Under the pieces are notes generated by a model, which did no database searches, had not been told where the DNA came from, and saw only the letters and a list, made by a program, of their open reading frames with translations. A stretch of 64,000 nt of DNA from Arcicella rigui (GTDB taxonomy: Bacteria > Bacteroidota > Bacteroidia > Cytophagales > Spirosomataceae): contig NZ_JAYFUM010000027.1 in NCBI RefSeq assembly GCF_034929435.1, positions 53,428-117,427 of the forward strand. The letters are read 5' to 3'. Shown one piece after another: positions 8,891-17,922 of the stretch. A program made the translations under genes and the position numbers. Each line of letters opens with the position of its first letter. Within the stretch, counting starts at the first letter, position 1.

Positions 8891-10567
8891 TCAAAGTTTG
8901 GTTTTAGATTTCTTGATTATTTTATCTAACGGTACAGGATTTACTGCTTTTATGTCTTTTTTTACCGACAAAGAATCTTTTTTTACTGCCTTTGTACTTG
9001 CTGGTATTGTGCGTGCTACTCTTGCTAAAATAGATTCTTTGGTGGGTTTATCTACCGCTTTCCATCTAAAACCGTCCAATTCTTTATCATCTTCTTTTAC
9101 TTCTTTGGGTGGAATAAATTTTCCTTCGGGCTTTGCTAAAAAGGCAATTTTTGAAATTTTGTTTTTGGCAAAACTCATAGTCATTTTACCACATTGCACA
9201 CGGTTCATACCTGTTAGCGTATTTTTTTCATCCACTGCAAAATAGATACTTTCGCCATTGCCTTCTACATTTACTTTTTCAATTTTCGAGTCCTTCGTAA
9301 AAGTTACCAACATTTTTCTTCCTTTCATTTGGTTGTAGTTGGTAAGGGTATCTATCGAAATCACAAAAGATTTACCTTTCATATTCATCGTACTGATTTT
9401 ATTGTTTTTCAATAAAATATGAATAGAATCGGCTTCGGATTGATTCTTCAAATTCCACAAAATGGGCTTCTGATAGAAGTAAATAGTAGAATCTGAAACA
9501 TTATAACTGAGTGAATCGCATTTGCCTGCAAAGTCACTTTTGTAAATCAGTACTTTCTTGTAAGCGTAAAGTTTCTTGGTTTTAGTTTCTTTGTTATCCA
9601 AAGAAACTAAAGTATCGGCTGTTAAAAAAAGCGTATCATTCTCAAAAACATTCTTCAATAAAGCGTGTCCAAATACTCTGGTAACACCCGTTTTTTTAGC
9701 ATATCGTCCTCTATCTCCTGTTAAAATAGCTTTATCTTTTTTCGAGATAAAGTGAATATTTCCAATCGCTACACCAATTTCTGTCGGCGGGTCATAAATC
9801 ATCGTGTCGGCAGTCATTGTATAATCTTCCGTTTTTACGGTCGAACGTCCTTTCAAATTAGAAATTTTCGTTACCGTATTATACTGACTTCCGGGATTGG
9901 CATAAGTAGTATCTTTTTTATTAACAACCAGCGTTGGAGCTATAAAAAAAGCTTCTTTCGACAAAGTACTATACCGCAAAGAATCAGCCGATAGGCTTCC
10001 TTCTTTATCAAAAACTTTTACATTTTTCTTGAAATCAAAAAGTTTTGTTACCGTACTGTAATAACCTTCTTTACTGGTAAGTGTACTCTTTTTATCGACA
10101 ATTTTTCCACCAGTATTGTAATAAGCAATGTTGGTATTTAGGTCATAGTCCAAAGCACTTGTAGAAAGTACGATTGTTCGGTCATCTAATTTTACGTGAC
10201 CATTAATTTTTGCTTTTCTTTCATTTCCGAAATAATAAGCAGTATCACCCGTAATTGTAACCGTGTCGGCTTGAATAATTTTTACTTTTCCGTAAGCTTC
10301 CAAAATATTGGTTGTTTCGTTCAAAACTGCCAAATTACAATACAAAAGCGTAGTGCCTTGTCGTAAACCAACGTTTCCAATCAGCTTTTTCATTTGCATA
10401 AATGGCTGATTTATACCAATTAAACTGTCGGCTTTGATAATTTCTACTTGATTTGAATTCGTAGTTTGGGCTTTTACCGAAAAAGAGGTGAAATTCAATA
10501 AAATCAACGTCAAGAAAATATACGATAAAATACTTGAAACGGACTTATTGCTTTCAAATGACTTCAT
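8891..10567 (-). CDS. OstA-like protein (LPS-transport/OstA-like domain)
   Basis: A 558-residue exported protein from the ATG at 10567, which places a signal peptide (ending VKAQ) at the N-terminus; the frame is open up to 10642. The body consists of repeated beta-strand units (for example DTAYYFGNERKAKINGHVKL and related), as in the OstA/LptA beta-jellyroll fold. Bacteroidota proteins of this length carry an OstA-like N-terminal domain, and the family is linked to lipopolysaccharide transport across the periplasm. The tail is lysine-rich. Divergent from tilS. Confidence 0.8.
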   Translation of the reverse strand: MKSFESNKSVSSILSYIFLTLILLNFTSFSVKAQTTNSNQVEIIKADSLIGINQPFMQMKKLIGNVGLRQGTTLLYCNLAVLNETTNILEAYGKVKIIQADTVTITGDTAYYFGNERKAKINGHVKLDDRTIVLSTSALDYDLNTNIAYYNTGGKIVDKKSTLTSKEGYYSTVTKLFDFKKNVKVFDKEGSLSADSLRYSTLSKEAFFIAPTLVVNKKDTTYANPGSQYNTVTKISNLKGRSTVKTEDYTMTADTMIYDPPTEIGVAIGNIHFISKKDKAILTGDRGRYAKKTGVTRVFGHALLKNVFENDTLFLTADTLVSLDNKETKTKKLYAYKKVLIYKSDFAGKCDSLSYNVSDSTIYFYQKPILWNLKNQSEADSIHILLKNNKISTMNMKGKSFVISIDTLTNYNQMKGRKMLVTFTKDSKIEKVNVEGNGESIYFAVDEKNTLTGMNRVQCGKMTMSFAKNKISKIAFLAKPEGKFIPPKEVKEDDKELDGFRWKAVDKPTKESILARVARTIPASTKAVKKDSLSVKKDIKAVNPVPLDKIIKKSKTKL

Positions 10568-10573
10568 CTTCTC

Positions 10574-10602
10574 TTGAATTGCTTTTAATTGATGTATTTT
10601 TG
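10574..10602 (+). promoter_or_regulatory. candidate promoter for tilS
   Basis: TTG at 10574-10576 and TATTTTTG (TAnnTTTG) at 10595-10602 are separated by 18 bases, matching the Bacteroidetes -33/-7 arrangement, 48 bases before the tilS ATG. Confidence 0.6.
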
Positions 10603-10650
10603 TGGAATATTTCATAAATCTTGTGCTTGCAAAATTAGCCAAATAAAATC

Positions 10651-11979
10651 ATGCTCAACGAGTTTTTAACGTTTATTAACAAACAAAATCTTATTCAACC
10701 GTCTCAAAAAGTGCTTTTGGCTGTAAGTGGTGGTATGGATTCTGTCGTGATGTGCGACCTTTTCAGCAAAGCAAAAATTGATTTTGCCATTGCTCACTGC
10801 AATTTTGGTCTTCGTGGAGAAGAATCAAATGAAGACGAAATGTTTGTAAAAAAACTCTCTATCAAATACAAAGTTCCATTCTTTGTGACGACTTTCCAAA
10901 CGGCTGATTTTGCCGAAAATGAAAAAATTTCGACACAAATGGCAGCTCGAATCCTTCGTTATGAATGGTTTGAAAAAATAAGAGTACAACACAATTTCGA
11001 TTATATCGCTACGGCTCATCACCAAAACGATGTTTTAGAAACCGTTTTATTAAACCTTACCAAAGGTACTGGTATTGCTGGTTTGCATGGAATCAGAGTA
11101 AAAAACGGACACATTATTCGCCCAATTTTATTCGCTGAAAAAGAAAGTATTTTTGATTATGTAGTTGAAAATCAAATTATTTGGAGAGAAGACTCATCAA
11201 ATGAATCCAATAAATATCAACGCAATCTGATTCGTAACGAAGTAGTGCCTTTGTTGAAACAAATCAACCCAAATCTTGAAAATACCATTCAACAAACCGT
11301 AGAAAGAATTACGGCAGTAGAAGATATTTTTGAACAAGAAATGGAAATGCTAAGAAAACAAATTACTTGGTCGGATTCTCAGGCGATTTATGTCAATTAC
11401 AAAGCCATTCAAACGCTTTCGCAACCAGTGATTAAACTGGCGGAATTGTTGAAACCTTATCATTTTAGTTATCAGCAAAGTCAAGATATTTTTGAGGCTT
11501 TCGATAAAGAATCTGGTAAAACTTTCCTTACGCCGACCCATACTTTAGTAAAAGACCGAACAGAATTGGTGATTACGCCTAAAAATTTACAGGCTTTTAC
11601 GAGCAAAACCATTGAAAAAAATAATGTGGTGGTAGAGTTTGGTGAAAGAATGTTGAATATCGGAGCAATTACAGAAATCGAAGAAGGATTTACAGTACCC
11701 ACAGCCAAAAAAGTAGCTTGCTTAGATGCCGATAAAGTTCGTTTTCCGCTTCAATTAAGAAAATGGAAAGAAGGCGACTGGTTCTGTCCGCTTGGGATGA
11801 ACAAGAAAAAACTTATCAGCGATTTTCTTATTGACCAAAAAGTACCTTTAAATCTAAAGAAAGAAGTTTATTTACTAACGTCAAACGGTTCGGTAGTTTG
11901 GGTAGTCGGTTTTAGAATTGATGACCGATTTAAAGTAACCGAAAAGACAAGTAAAATTTGCTTGATGGAAGTGAAGTAA
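10651..11979 (+). CDS. tilS: tRNA(Ile)-lysidine synthase
   Basis: Attaches lysine to C34 of the CAU-anticodon tRNA-Ile so that it reads AUA. The 442-residue protein has the N-type ATP pyrophosphatase P-loop SGGMDS at residues 26-31, the HCNFGLRGEES and ATAHHQNDVLET motifs of the catalytic domain, and a C-terminal TilS_C domain (about residues 365-440; FPLQLRKWKEGDWFCPLGM). Essential housekeeping gene. It is convergent with the DUF5618 gene across a hairpin. Confidence 0.95.
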   Translation: MLNEFLTFINKQNLIQPSQKVLLAVSGGMDSVVMCDLFSKAKIDFAIAHCNFGLRGEESNEDEMFVKKLSIKYKVPFFVTTFQTADFAENEKISTQMAARILRYEWFEKIRVQHNFDYIATAHHQNDVLETVLLNLTKGTGIAGLHGIRVKNGHIIRPILFAEKESIFDYVVENQIIWREDSSNESNKYQRNLIRNEVVPLLKQINPNLENTIQQTVERITAVEDIFEQEMEMLRKQITWSDSQAIYVNYKAIQTLSQPVIKLAELLKPYHFSYQQSQDIFEAFDKESGKTFLTPTHTLVKDRTELVITPKNLQAFTSKTIEKNNVVVEFGERMLNIGAITEIEEGFTVPTAKKVACLDADKVRFPLQLRKWKEGDWFCPLGMNKKKLISDFLIDQKVPLNLKKEVYLLTSNGSVVWVVGFRIDDRFKVTEKTSKICLMEVK

Positions 11980-12014
11980 ATTGAGTTTAGAATTTTGAGT
12001 GCGGAGTGAGGAAT

Positions 12015-12054
12015 AATTCTCCACTTTGTCATACATTTGATAAAGTGGAGAATT
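12015..12054. terminator. hairpin between convergent tilS and DUF5618 genes
   Basis: Perfect 13-bp arms (AATTCTCCACTTT and its complement) with a 14-base loop lie between the two stops. There is no long T run, so termination is inferred from position and stem strength. Confidence 0.55.
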
Positions 12055-12075
12055 CCGAAAGCGATAAGCCAAGCA

Positions 12076-12480
12076 TCAATCTGCAATAAATGCAATTATT
12101 TCCTTTGCAGTATTAAGTCCGTTAGTCATAATTCTTACGGATGGAATTCCGTGATAATAAAGACTTATATGCAAATCTCCATAAGCTTCGTTGAGCAAAG
12201 CTAAAAGCTTTTTATTATATTTTACAATTCGAGTTCTGTACTCTTCAATACTTCGAGGCTTAGTGAATTTATTTCCTTCTTTTCGTAATAAATACTCATC
12301 CAAAGCTAATAAAACTCCAACATAAGCAATCCCTGCTGCCGATTGAACATACTTTACATCGGCATATTCACCGTCTTTTTTCCCAGCTTTTTCTTTTAAA
12401 GTTTGCTTTGCATTTTCGATATACCTGTTGGCTTCTTGATAGGGCGTTGGCATCTTGCCTAAACTATTATTGGCTGTCAT
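12076..12480 (-). CDS. DUF5618 family protein
   Basis: A 134-residue helical protein matching the Bacteroidota DUF5618 family as I remember it: an EANRYIENAKQTL start, the KKDGEYADVKYVQ block, the AYVGVLLALDEYLL helix and a C-terminal DLHISLYYHG block. Its helical, HEPN-like look is an inference, and no function is established. It is a single gene, convergent with tilS and divergent from the sigma factor gene. Confidence 0.75.
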   Translation of the reverse strand: MTANNSLGKMPTPYQEANRYIENAKQTLKEKAGKKDGEYADVKYVQSAAGIAYVGVLLALDEYLLRKEGNKFTKPRSIEEYRTRIVKYNKKLLALLNEAYGDLHISLYYHGIPSVRIMTNGLNTAKEIIAFIAD

Positions 12481-12685
12481 GGTTGTAATGATATAGATTT
12501 ATTTATTTATGCTTTTAAAATTAAGCTTTTTCTTCAATACTTTCAACATAAGTAAAAGAAAATCAGCTTCATTGTATTTCTCAGAAACATACTTTATTAA
12601 CTTGAAAGGAATTTTAAAACAAAAATTCTCATTTCAATGTAATTCTTTTTAAACTCATGCGACTAAACTTTCAAAAGCCTCAACT

Positions 12686-13189
12686 GTGTCATTTAATTCT
12701 TTAGAAAATCAATTTGTTGAACAAATCAAAATTCACCAAAGTATCGTGCATAAAGTGTGCGGTATGTATCGTCGTGACCCAGACGACCGCAAGGATTTGT
12801 TTCAAGAAATTGTGATTCAGTTGTGGAAGGCTTTTCCAAAATTCAGAAATGAAGCGAAAATATCAACATGGATTTACCAAATCTCACTAAATGTTGCCAT
12901 TTCTGATTTTAGAAAAGAAAGTAGAAAACCTATCAGAGTAGAACTTTCGGATACGCTTTTGGATATTTCTGAACAGCATTACGACGATTCGATGGATGAA
13001 AAAGTAAAGGTTTTGTACAAGGCTATCGACCAACTTTCTGAAATTGAGAAGGCAATTATCATGCTCTATTTTGAAGAAAAACCCAATGAAGAAATCGCTG
13101 AAATTATCGGTATTACGCAAAATAATGTAAGAGTAAAAATGACTCGTATCAGAGAAAAACTAAGAACCTTGATGATAAAAGAACAGTAA
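12686..13189 (+). CDS. ECF-type RNA polymerase sigma factor
   Basis: A sigma-70 family factor of 167 residues. Region 2 holds the DRKDLFQEIVIQLW and STWIYQISLNVAISDFRK core/-10-recognition helices. Region 4 holds a helix-turn-helix near the C-terminus (EEIAEIIGITQNNVRVKMTRIREKL). The start is a GTG at 12686. The next gene, 35 bases downstream, encodes a small multi-helix membrane protein that could sequester it, an arrangement seen with ECF sigma/anti-sigma pairs. The regulon is unknown. Confidence 0.9.
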   Translation: MSFNSLENQFVEQIKIHQSIVHKVCGMYRRDPDDRKDLFQEIVIQLWKAFPKFRNEAKISTWIYQISLNVAISDFRKESRKPIRVELSDTLLDISEQHYDDSMDEKVKVLYKAIDQLSEIEKAIIMLYFEEKPNEEIAEIIGITQNNVRVKMTRIREKLRTLMIKEQ

Positions 13190-13224
13190 TTTCGAGATAA
13201 AAGTAAAATATTGTTAAACAAAAA

Positions 13225-13836
13225 ATGGAATTAGACGAACTGAAAAATATTTGGCAAAAGACTTCACAAGAAAGTATTTCTTCGCAAATCGTTCAAAAAG
13301 AGGAACTCTCTTTGATGATTAAAGGGAAATCTAAAGATGCTTTGTCTAAATTAAAACGCAATATGGTAATTGAATCCATCTTGAGTTTGCTCTGTTTTCC
13401 ATTTTTTATTTACATTATTTTGCTGCCAGATATTGCTGTTTTTCATAAGTACGTTTGTGGTATTTTGTTTGTGGTGACAGTCATCATTTTAGGTTTCTTT
13501 TGGGTTGAATATCGTATTATTCAAAATTTTGATGCTAATGTGGATTTGATTACTTCTCTTAAAAGTACCGTTCAGCAATTATCAAAATTCATCCGTATTT
13601 ACCTGATTTTCAATTGTATCTTGCTGCTACCAATGATGTTTTATGGTTCAATTGTGGGGCTTGAAACCTCGGGACTTGAAATCTCCTCCAACTTTTTACT
13701 TATCAATGGACTTGTTACGATTTTGATTTCTCCGCTGGGTTATTGGTGGGTAAAATTTTATTTGAAAAAAGTATATCAACAACATTTAGAAAAACTCAAA
13801 AACTGCCTTGCAGAATTAGAAGAAAGCATTGACTAA
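13225..13836 (+). CDS. four-helix membrane protein, possible anti-sigma partner
   Basis: A 203-residue inner-membrane protein. The cytoplasmic N-terminus (residues 1-45, MELDELKNIWQK) is followed by four hydrophobic helices at about 48-67, 73-94, 123-143 and 156-176 and a short polar C-terminus. The ELKxIWQ opening is common in Bacteroidota proteins encoded next to ECF sigma factors. No zinc-type anti-sigma motif is present, so an anti-sigma role rests on gene context only. Confidence 0.65.
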   Translation: MELDELKNIWQKTSQESISSQIVQKEELSLMIKGKSKDALSKLKRNMVIESILSLLCFPFFIYIILLPDIAVFHKYVCGILFVVTVIILGFFWVEYRIIQNFDANVDLITSLKSTVQQLSKFIRIYLIFNCILLLPMMFYGSIVGLETSGLEISSNFLLINGLVTILISPLGYWWVKFYLKKVYQQHLEKLKNCLAELEESID

Positions 13837-13870
13837 AACTATTTTTCCACAAAAATTTCCTTTAACCAAC

Positions 13871-14746
13871 ATGACAAACTCCATTAAATTTTTCGCTATT
13901 GCTCTTATTTTTAGCTCTTTGTATTTCACTAAAGTTTATGCTCAAAAGGAAGAAAAATCACTTTTGTATGAAATTTCTGGCAATGGACTTTCAAAGCCTT
14001 CTTATATTTTCGGTACAATACACGTGATTTGCAAAGATGAATTTTTTATGCCACAAGTGGTAAAGGACAAATTTGCCACTACCGAACAAGTGTATTTGGA
14101 ATTGGATATGGACGACCCGACGATGATGACAGAAATGCAAAAATCAATGATGATGACCGACGGCAAAACGCTGAAAACTATCATGTCGGAAGCTGATTAT
14201 CAAAAGGTTGCTACTTTTTTCAAAGATTCTCTAAAAACAAATATTGCTATGATGAATGGCTTTAAACCTTTCGTTTTAAGCTCGATGACGATTCCTGTCA
14301 TGCTGGGCTGTCCGATGCAGGGCTATGAAGAAGCTTTTGTGAAATTGGCGAAAGAGCAAAACAAAGAAGTAAAAGGTTTGGAAACAGTAAAAGAACAATT
14401 TGATGCTATCGACAATATGGGCATGGAAAAACAAGCTCAATTGATGTTGGTAAAAATGGTAGATAATTGGACAAAAGGTAAAACGGAAATGAAAACGATG
14501 ATTAAAGATTATCGTAACCAAGACATCGAAGCTATATTAAAAGATATGGAGCATGCTTCAACAGCCGACGCTAATTTTGAAAAAGATTTATTGGAAAATA
14601 GAAACCGTAATTGGATTCCAAGAATTGATGCTATCATCAAAAGTAAGGCTACTTTTTTTGGCGTTGGAGCTGGACATTTGGGCGGAAAAACAGGAGTATT
14701 AGCTTTGTTGAAACAGCAAGGATATAAAGTAAAAGCCATCAAATAA
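13871..14746 (+). CDS. TraB/GumN family protein
   Basis: A 291-residue exported protein from the ATG at 13871 (signal peptide ending VYAQ); the frame extends upstream to 13829 and would overlap the previous gene. The TraB/GumN family is marked by the N-terminal GTIH motif (SYIFGTIHVICKDEFF), the following EQVYLELDMDD block and a C-terminal FGVGAGHLGGKTGV block. Family members are proposed to be metalloprotease-like; the activity here is unproven. It follows the membrane protein by 34 bases, likely in one transcript with the sigma factor. Confidence 0.85.
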   Translation: MTNSIKFFAIALIFSSLYFTKVYAQKEEKSLLYEISGNGLSKPSYIFGTIHVICKDEFFMPQVVKDKFATTEQVYLELDMDDPTMMTEMQKSMMMTDGKTLKTIMSEADYQKVATFFKDSLKTNIAMMNGFKPFVLSSMTIPVMLGCPMQGYEEAFVKLAKEQNKEVKGLETVKEQFDAIDNMGMEKQAQLMLVKMVDNWTKGKTEMKTMIKDYRNQDIEAILKDMEHASTADANFEKDLLENRNRNWIPRIDAIIKSKATFFGVGAGHLGGKTGVLALLKQQGYKVKAIK

Positions 14747-14760
14747 AAATTTCATTAGAA

Positions 14761-15255
14761 ATGAAACATTGGAAAAACCTCGGCAACAATTCTTATGCTT
14801 TTTTCGACTCAGAAAAGGAAATAGGAAAATTTACTTTTTTCAATACGCTCAATAGCAAAGCAATTGCTACTCAAAATGAGCAAGAATTTCATTTTAAAAG
14901 AACAGGTTTTTGGAAAAGTACAGTTGAGATTTCAGATAAATTAGGGCAAAAGATGGCTGAAATTTATCCTGAAAAATGGTACTCCAATACCTACATTTTG
15001 GTTTATAAAAACAAAAACTATCAACTGGTTATCAGAAACAATCCTTTGGCTGAATGGGTCATACTGGATAATAAAAAAGAGATTTTAGCCTACCAACTAA
15101 GTACCCAAAACGGAAAAGCGACGGTAAAAATCACTTCTGCGTCGGCAGAAATAGAAGTACTTTTTGACTATATTTTATGGTACTTGTTTCGACCGATTGC
15201 CCTTGAAAATACTGGCGAAGACCTAAGTTTTATGCTCCCTTTGTTGGTTCAGTAA
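14761..15255 (+). CDS. hypothetical protein, beta-rich
   Basis: A 164-residue protein with no signal peptide or clear membrane helix, dominated by short strands (WKSTVEI, YQLVIRNNPLAEWVIL). The overall pattern recalls a tubby/LURP-one-like barrel, but that is only an impression. It begins 14 bases after the TraB/GumN gene and ends before a terminator, so it probably closes the sigma-factor operon. Function unknown. Confidence 0.55.
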   Translation: MKHWKNLGNNSYAFFDSEKEIGKFTFFNTLNSKAIATQNEQEFHFKRTGFWKSTVEISDKLGQKMAEIYPEKWYSNTYILVYKNKNYQLVIRNNPLAEWVILDNKKEILAYQLSTQNGKATVKITSASAEIEVLFDYILWYLFRPIALENTGEDLSFMLPLLVQ

Positions 15256-15271
15256 AAGCCAAATTTTAAAA

Positions 15272-15310
15272 CAAAAACCTGTGGAAAATATCAAAATCCA
15301 CAGGTTTTTG
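15272..15310 (+). terminator. rho-independent terminator
   Basis: A stem of CAAAAACCTGTGGA with its complement ending in TTTTTG, with an 11-base loop, lies 17 bases after the stop at 15255. A TACTTTTG box (15311-15318) directly follows and may be the -7 element for the MOSC gene. Confidence 0.85.
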
Positions 15311-15336
15311 TACTTTTGGAGGAAACCCACAAAATT

Positions 15337-16182
15337 ATGTTACAACTCTCTGAAATTTGGATTTATCCCGTAAAATCACTTGGAGGAATTTCCCTCCAAG
15401 AAGCAATAGTTACTGAAAGAGGATTAGAAAATGACCGCCGTTGGCTTTTAGTAGATAATGAAGGCAATTTCTTGACACAAAGGCAATATCCACAATTAGC
15501 TATTTTCCAACCTGAAATTGACGACGATTTTTTAACCATTAAATATCTGAGAAATCCTGAAAAAACTTTAAAAGTAGGCATCAATGCCAAAAATGCTGAT
15601 AAGAAGCTCATAGTGAAAGTTTGGGACGATAGTATCGAGGCTCAGGAAGTAAGCGAAGAGGCAAATACTTGGTTCTCTGAATTGTTGGAGATGCCCGTAA
15701 AATTGGTGGTAATGCCCGAAGAAAGTCGTAGAGAAGTAGATAAAAAATATGCTTTAACGGGTGAAGAAATCACTTCTTTTGCTGATGCTTACCCCTTTTT
15801 GGTCATTGGTCAGTCTTCATTAAATGATTTGAATACTCGTTTAGAAAAACCTGTTTCGATGAATCGCTTTCGCCCTAATTTGGTTTTTACGGGCGGCGAA
15901 GCCTACGAAGAAGAACAATGGTTTGAAGTACAAATTGGTAAAGCTACTTTTTGGGGCGTAAAACCCTGTGCAAGGTGTATTCTAACAACTGTCGACCAAA
16001 AAACTGGTGAAAAAACAGGAAAAGAACCGCTTTACACGCTTTCTACTTATAGAAAAGCTGGCAAAAGGGTTTTATTTGGACAAAATTTATTGGTTTCTGT
16101 TTTAGATAAAATTCAAGTTGGCGATGAAATTACGGTAAAAAGCACTAAAAAATTGCCTCAATTTGAGATTGAAAATGCCTAA
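15337..16182 (+). CDS. MOSC domain-containing protein
   Basis: A 281-residue protein with an N-terminal MOSC beta-barrel domain (about 1-110; IWIYPVKSLGG and the GLENDRRWLLVD block) and a C-terminal MOSC domain (about 120-265; MNRFRPNLVF and CARCILTTVD, with the conserved cysteine). These proteins resemble the C-terminal half of molybdenum cofactor sulfurase and the amidoxime-reducing components, and bind molybdenum cofactor. The ATG at 15337 is preferred over an upstream TTG at 15316 because the conserved strand begins there. Confidence 0.85.
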   Translation: MLQLSEIWIYPVKSLGGISLQEAIVTERGLENDRRWLLVDNEGNFLTQRQYPQLAIFQPEIDDDFLTIKYLRNPEKTLKVGINAKNADKKLIVKVWDDSIEAQEVSEEANTWFSELLEMPVKLVVMPEESRREVDKKYALTGEEITSFADAYPFLVIGQSSLNDLNTRLEKPVSMNRFRPNLVFTGGEAYEEEQWFEVQIGKATFWGVKPCARCILTTVDQKTGEKTGKEPLYTLSTYRKAGKRVLFGQNLLVSVLDKIQVGDEITVKSTKKLPQFEIENA

Positions 16183-16235
16183 AATGGAATATTTCAGCAA
16201 TTCTTTGCGTTGTTTTTAACAAAGACTCTGATTAG

Positions 16236-16386
16236 TGTACGAAGGAAAATTGTTGATATAGGATTTCAAAAGTCGGATTTCGGATTTATTAAATGTTTTC
16301 TTTTGACGTATTTTATTAAAAATAAAGTCATTTTATCCATTTCCGAAATCAGAAATCCTAAATAATTTAGAAAATTCGTACACGAC
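16236..16386. repeat. 103-bp palindromic element, copy A (with flanking dyad)
   Basis: The 103-bp core at 16261-16363 starts GGATTTC and ends AGAAATCCTAAAT. It has reiterated CGGATTT words on the left and CCGAAATC words on the right. Flanks add a further dyad, GTGTACGAA at 16237 and TTCGTACAC at about 16374-16382. The core matches copies at 23162-23264 (inverted) and 51758-51860 over its whole length, including the central A/T-rich part. Confidence 0.8.
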
Positions 16387-16419
16387 CAACTCATCATCCA
16401 TAATTCCTAACTATTACTT

Positions 16420-17664
16420 ATGACAGACTCATCGTTAAAACAATCTCCTTACGAAGCCCTCAAATACCCACAGTTTGTTGCCTTTATTTTTGCCAATAGT
16501 TTTGTTACAATGGCATTGTTGATGCAAGAAGTAATTATTGGATATTCAATTTACAAAATCACTCACGACCCACTGGCACTTGGTTTAATTGGCTTGGCGG
16601 AAGCTTTACCCTATATTTCTTTGGCACTTTTCGGTGGACACTTTGCTGATAGAAGAAATAAGAAAACTATTATGCAAGTAAGCTTGGCGTTTATTACAGT
16701 TGGTTCTATTGTACTCATCTGGGCGACTAATCCCGGCAATCATCTTAGCCAAACTCAAGTACTTACCATTGTTTATGGAGTAATTATGCTAATTGGTTTT
16801 TCAAGAGGTTTTTACAGTCCTGCTTCAAGCTCTTTAAATCCATTTTTGATTCCTAAAGAAGTATTTGCCAATGCTGCTACTTGGCAGAGTTCATTGTGGC
16901 AAGCGGGGGCAATTTTAGGCCCGGGTTTTGCAGGTTTCTTGTACGCTTATTTAGGACTTACACATTCGCTTTGGTGCGTAGTAGGTTTATTCTGTGTGGT
17001 AATGATGCTGATTTCTACCATCACTGCCCCACCAATTCCTGCACAAAATGAACAAAAAGTAAATATTTTTTACTCTCTTCGTGAAGGAATCGTTTATGTT
17101 TTCAAAACAAAAGTGATTTTATATGCTATCTCATTAGATTTGTTTTCAGTACTTTTTGGTGGTGTAATTGCCTTGCTTCCAGTATATTCAGAAGACATTT
17201 TGCACGTTGGAGCAGAAGGACTGGGCATTCTTCGTGCTGCCCCTTCTATCGGAGCAGTACTTTCTATGATTGTAATGGTTTATTATCCTCCGCTCAACCA
17301 AGCTTGGCGAAATCTTTTATTGGCAATTGCTGGCTTTGGTATAGCTACTTTGGTTTTTGCTATTTCTACCAATATTTGGCTTTCAGTGGTTGCACTGTTT
17401 TTTACGGGTGTGTTTGATAGTGTGAGTGTAATTATTCGTCAAACAATTTTACGTTACTTTACTCCCGACGAAATGCGAGGAAGAGTATCTTCTGTAAACG
17501 GTATTTTTGTAAGTTCTTCTAATGAATTAGGTGCTTTTGAATCAGGCTTAATGGCAAAATTACTTGGAACAGTTCCTTCAGTAATTTTCGGCGGAGCAAT
17601 GACGATGATTATCGTGACGATTGTATGGTTTAGGTCTAAAGAGTTGTTTAAGATGAAGATTTGA
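16420..17664 (+). CDS. MFS transporter (EntS/MFS_3-like exporter)
   Basis: A 414-residue inner-membrane protein with about 12 hydrophobic helices. The conserved loop 2-3 motif is present as GGHFADRRNKKTI, and a proline/glycine-rich GPGFAGFL stretch lies in helix 5. The closest recognisable family is MFS_3, which includes enterobactin exporter EntS and macrolide exporters; the actual substrate is unknown. It stands alone between the 103-bp repeat and a GAGGACTT microsatellite. Confidence 0.85.
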   Translation: MTDSSLKQSPYEALKYPQFVAFIFANSFVTMALLMQEVIIGYSIYKITHDPLALGLIGLAEALPYISLALFGGHFADRRNKKTIMQVSLAFITVGSIVLIWATNPGNHLSQTQVLTIVYGVIMLIGFSRGFYSPASSSLNPFLIPKEVFANAATWQSSLWQAGAILGPGFAGFLYAYLGLTHSLWCVVGLFCVVMMLISTITAPPIPAQNEQKVNIFYSLREGIVYVFKTKVILYAISLDLFSVLFGGVIALLPVYSEDILHVGAEGLGILRAAPSIGAVLSMIVMVYYPPLNQAWRNLLLAIAGFGIATLVFAISTNIWLSVVALFFTGVFDSVSVIIRQTILRYFTPDEMRGRVSSVNGIFVSSSNELGAFESGLMAKLLGTVPSVIFGGAMTMIIVTIVWFRSKELFKMKI

Positions 17665-17670
17665 TTTTTG

Positions 17671-17822
17671 GGACTTGAGGACTTGAGGACTTGAGGACTT
17701 GAGGACTTGAGGACTTGAGGACTTGAGGACTTGAGGACTAAAAAAATTGTTACTATCCCCTATAAGTTCCCTTGTTCTCATTTTTTGTCCTAAAGTCATA
17801 AAGTCCTAAGTCCTAAAGTCAC
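17671..17822. repeat. 8-bp GAGGACTT microsatellite plus complementary right arm
   Basis: Seven perfect tandem copies of GAGGACTT run from 17677 to 17732, with partial units on both sides (17671-17740). After a 44-base spacer, the right arm (about 17784-17820) carries degenerate complementary words (TCCTAAAGTC, AAGTCCTAAG). The spacer can therefore form a slipped hairpin between the MFS gene and the GH88/105 gene. Confidence 0.85.
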
Positions 17823-17922
17823 AACCAAAATAAGTAGAAAAAAGCCTTTAACTGCTTGATAGGGTAATTGAATGAACATTGTTCTTCGATTACCCTTTTT
17901 TTTGATTTTAATCTTCAAAACC

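Noticed and set aside
8859..9245. 128-residue plus-strand frame
   Set aside because: Lies antisense to the end of the OstA-like gene, has no domain and reflects complementary codon composition.
17578..17799. Minus-strand frame encoding a repeated SSPQVLK peptide
   Set aside because: Produced by the 8-bp GAGGACTT array (three units equal eight codons) and overlapping the MFS gene end; no independent evidence of coding.
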